From contig JBAIZL010000006.1 of NCBI GenBank assembly GCA_036971475.1, positions 9,093,156 through 9,157,155 on the forward strand: a stretch of 64,000 nt of DNA, given 5' to 3'. The notes under the pieces were generated by a model. It worked only from the letters and a program-made list of their open reading frames with translations, had not been told where the DNA came from and searched no databases. Numbering within the stretch: the stretch's first letter is position 1; each line of letters opens with the position of its first letter. Positions 62,704 to 64,000 of the stretch are shown here, piece by piece. The DNA comes from Prosapia bicincta. Taxonomy: Eukaryota > Arthropoda > Insecta > Hemiptera > Cercopidae. The position numbers and the translations under genes were made by a program.

Positions 62704-63094
62704 AACTTACTTCCGTGAAATCCGAGGGGGTCTCTGTACCATTCACCTCTAGCTGTACTGGTTTCTTATTCCCTCTATTAATATATCTGGATCTGACTGT
62801 CTCACATTGATCTGGATACAACGGGTTTTACTATATTAGGGTTTGTTAGAAGTCCTATCCTTTCTAATGCACAGGAACTTATTTCCGTGAAATCCGAGGG
62901 GGTCTCTGTACCATTCACCTCTAGCTGTACTGGTTTCCTATTCCCTCTATTAATATATCTGGATCTGACTGTCTCACATTGATCTGGATACAATGGGTTT
63001 TACTATATTAGGGTTTGTTAGAAGTCCTATCCTTTCTAATACACAGGAACTTATTTCCGTGAAATCCGAGTTTTGGGTAATCTGAGGGGGTCTC
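62554..63094. repeat. 172-bp tandem repeat, about three copies
   Basis: AGCTGTACTGGTTTC recurs at 62554, 62751 and 62923. The first interval is 197 bp because GATCTGGATCTGACTG with its neighbour is doubled inside; the second is 172 bp. Two matching 63-codon minus-strand frames come from the repetition and are not genes. The last unit ends toward a Tigger-like terminus at 63128 (CGAGACTACTGTA). Confidence 0.92.
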
Positions 63095-63289
63095 TGTATC
63101 ATTCACCTCTAATTATCGAGACTACTGTATTTAGAATAGGGAGGAGGTAAACTCTTGCAAAAAATTTGAAAGATATTTCAAATGATGAATAATCTGTATA
63201 GTACTTTACTGCTCTAATTTTCAAAGGTAGAGTTAGATATTTCTTGAGAAATACTTTAAACAACTGCAGCTAAATATTAGGTGCTCAGG

Positions 63290-63640
63290 TAAAATTGCCA
63301 CCTATTAAAAATTAAAACGCAAATAGATTTGTTGTACCATAATTTTTTCTTGCTACTGTTTACTGTCCTTACAAGGTATTGTAATATTTTTGTTGTTGTT
63401 TATTTTATAAAAATAGACTAACGTACTGTATTTGTAATAATAAACTGCAGGCTAGTGTTTTATAGTGTTATGTAAGAGTGTTTTAGTTTTTCAGCCGACA
63501 TTAATAAAGTAAATACAACGTTAATTTCATTACATACCTATTTATGTATTTGTGTTGTTTACCTTCAATTATATGTTAATTTCATATTTTTTTTCATAAC
63601 TGTCCCGAACGTGACGAATTAGAGAGGCTCTAATGTATTG
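63290..63640. repeat. Truncated copy of the 10.7-kb Tigger-like MITE
   Basis: AAACGCAAATAGATTTGTTG through GACGAATTAGAGAGGCTCTA aligns with 10830-11170. The left terminus is missing. Confidence 0.65.
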
Positions 63641-64000
63641 AGTTAAAATTTTTCATGGCCAAAATTATACCAGTTTTTAGACAATCAATATTTCTTTGAA
63701 AAATTACATTTATTTCGCAGTTTTCTTTCTTAGCACTCATTATTATCAAATTTTGTTAGGTATACCAAAAAAGATTTGTTTGAGCTCTATCAGTGGTAAA
63801 TAATTCTGTCAAAATTGGTTGGATTAAAGAGATAATGTTGGGTTTCATCAGACATGCCTTTTAATTAACTTTTTTCACTCAAATTAATTTAAACTTGCTT
63901 TCCTCACCAGGTCTACAAAAAAAAATTTTTTAGCTAAAAAGTTATATTTCGTTTATTTAACTTTAAAAAGTGTTTATTTCACTTCTGGAAAGTCAACTAA

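Larger units (their letters stand above)
60499..64000 (+). other. UBR7 intron 7 or 3' flank, repeat-rich
   Basis: Dominated by the tandem duplication, solo LTR and 172-bp repeats listed below. 63130-64000 contains a relative of the 10.7-kb Tigger-like MITE (63290-63640) and otherwise AT-rich sequence. I did not find the exon for the conserved UBR7 C-terminus. Confidence 0.55.

Noticed and set aside
62630..62993. Two nearly identical 63-codon minus-strand frames
   Set aside because: They are the same stretch repeated by the 172-bp tandem repeat; the product is not protein-like.
1..64000. CRISPR array, tRNA or rRNA genes
   Set aside because: The regular repeats seen are minisatellites or transposon tandems without spacer structure. 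No tRNA cloverleaf or rRNA block was recognised on reading; a tRNAscan-SE run would settle it.

Overview
The window looks like a piece of a gene-poor, AT-rich, repeat-choked animal nuclear genome, most likely an insect or other arthropod. I infer this from spliced GT-AG genes, three conserved metazoan proteins, and mariner, piggyBac-like, hAT, Tigger, Penelope-like and non-LTR elements. I cannot name the species from sequence alone. I see no bacterial features, rRNA, tRNA or CRISPR array.

Three host genes can be assembled exon by exon. (1) The 3' part of PGAP2 (GPI-anchor lipid remodelling) lies on the + strand in three exons, 2761-6318; its 5' exon(s) are not recognised. (2) A complete NDUFS4 (mitochondrial complex I accessory subunit) lies on the - strand in four exons, 33627 down to 21876, and predicts 184 aa. 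(3) UBR7 (UBR-box plus PHD-finger E3 ligase) lies on the + strand in seven exons, 34562-60498; its C-terminal exons should lie beyond the window. NDUFS4 and UBR7 are head to head, about 0.93 kb apart between start codons. Their introns, some near 10 kb, hold most of the sequence.

Layout. 1-2200: two abutting TTAA-type MITEs. 2761-6318: PGAP2, with a nearly intact mariner-like element in its last intron. 7276-8709: internally deleted piggyBac-like element. 10.7-17 kb: Tigger-like MITE, hAT element with 8-bp TSD, Penelope-like (PLE) inverted fragments. 19-21 kb: piggyBac remnants. 21.9-33.6 kb: NDUFS4 with intronic retroelement debris. 34.5-60.5 kb: UBR7, whose introns carry a long-TIR element, two Tigger elements, an 84-bp minisatellite, several PLE copies, a 5'-truncated non-LTR element with a ~144-bp target duplication, and large palindromes. 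60.6-63.1 kb: an ~823-bp tandem duplication interrupted by a probable solo LTR, then a 172-bp tandem repeat.

The most interesting signal is RNA-level structure in the Penelope-like repeats. Several copies contain complete hammerhead-ribozyme architecture (stem I, CUGANGA, stem II, GAAA, minimal palindromic stem III, UH cleavage dinucleotide, stem I). A second family, in five copies, keeps the same fold but replaces the CUGANGA box with UCGACAA. These repeats are repeatedly arranged as inverted pairs next to (TA)n arrays, giving hairpin loci of a few hundred bases to about 1.1 kb.
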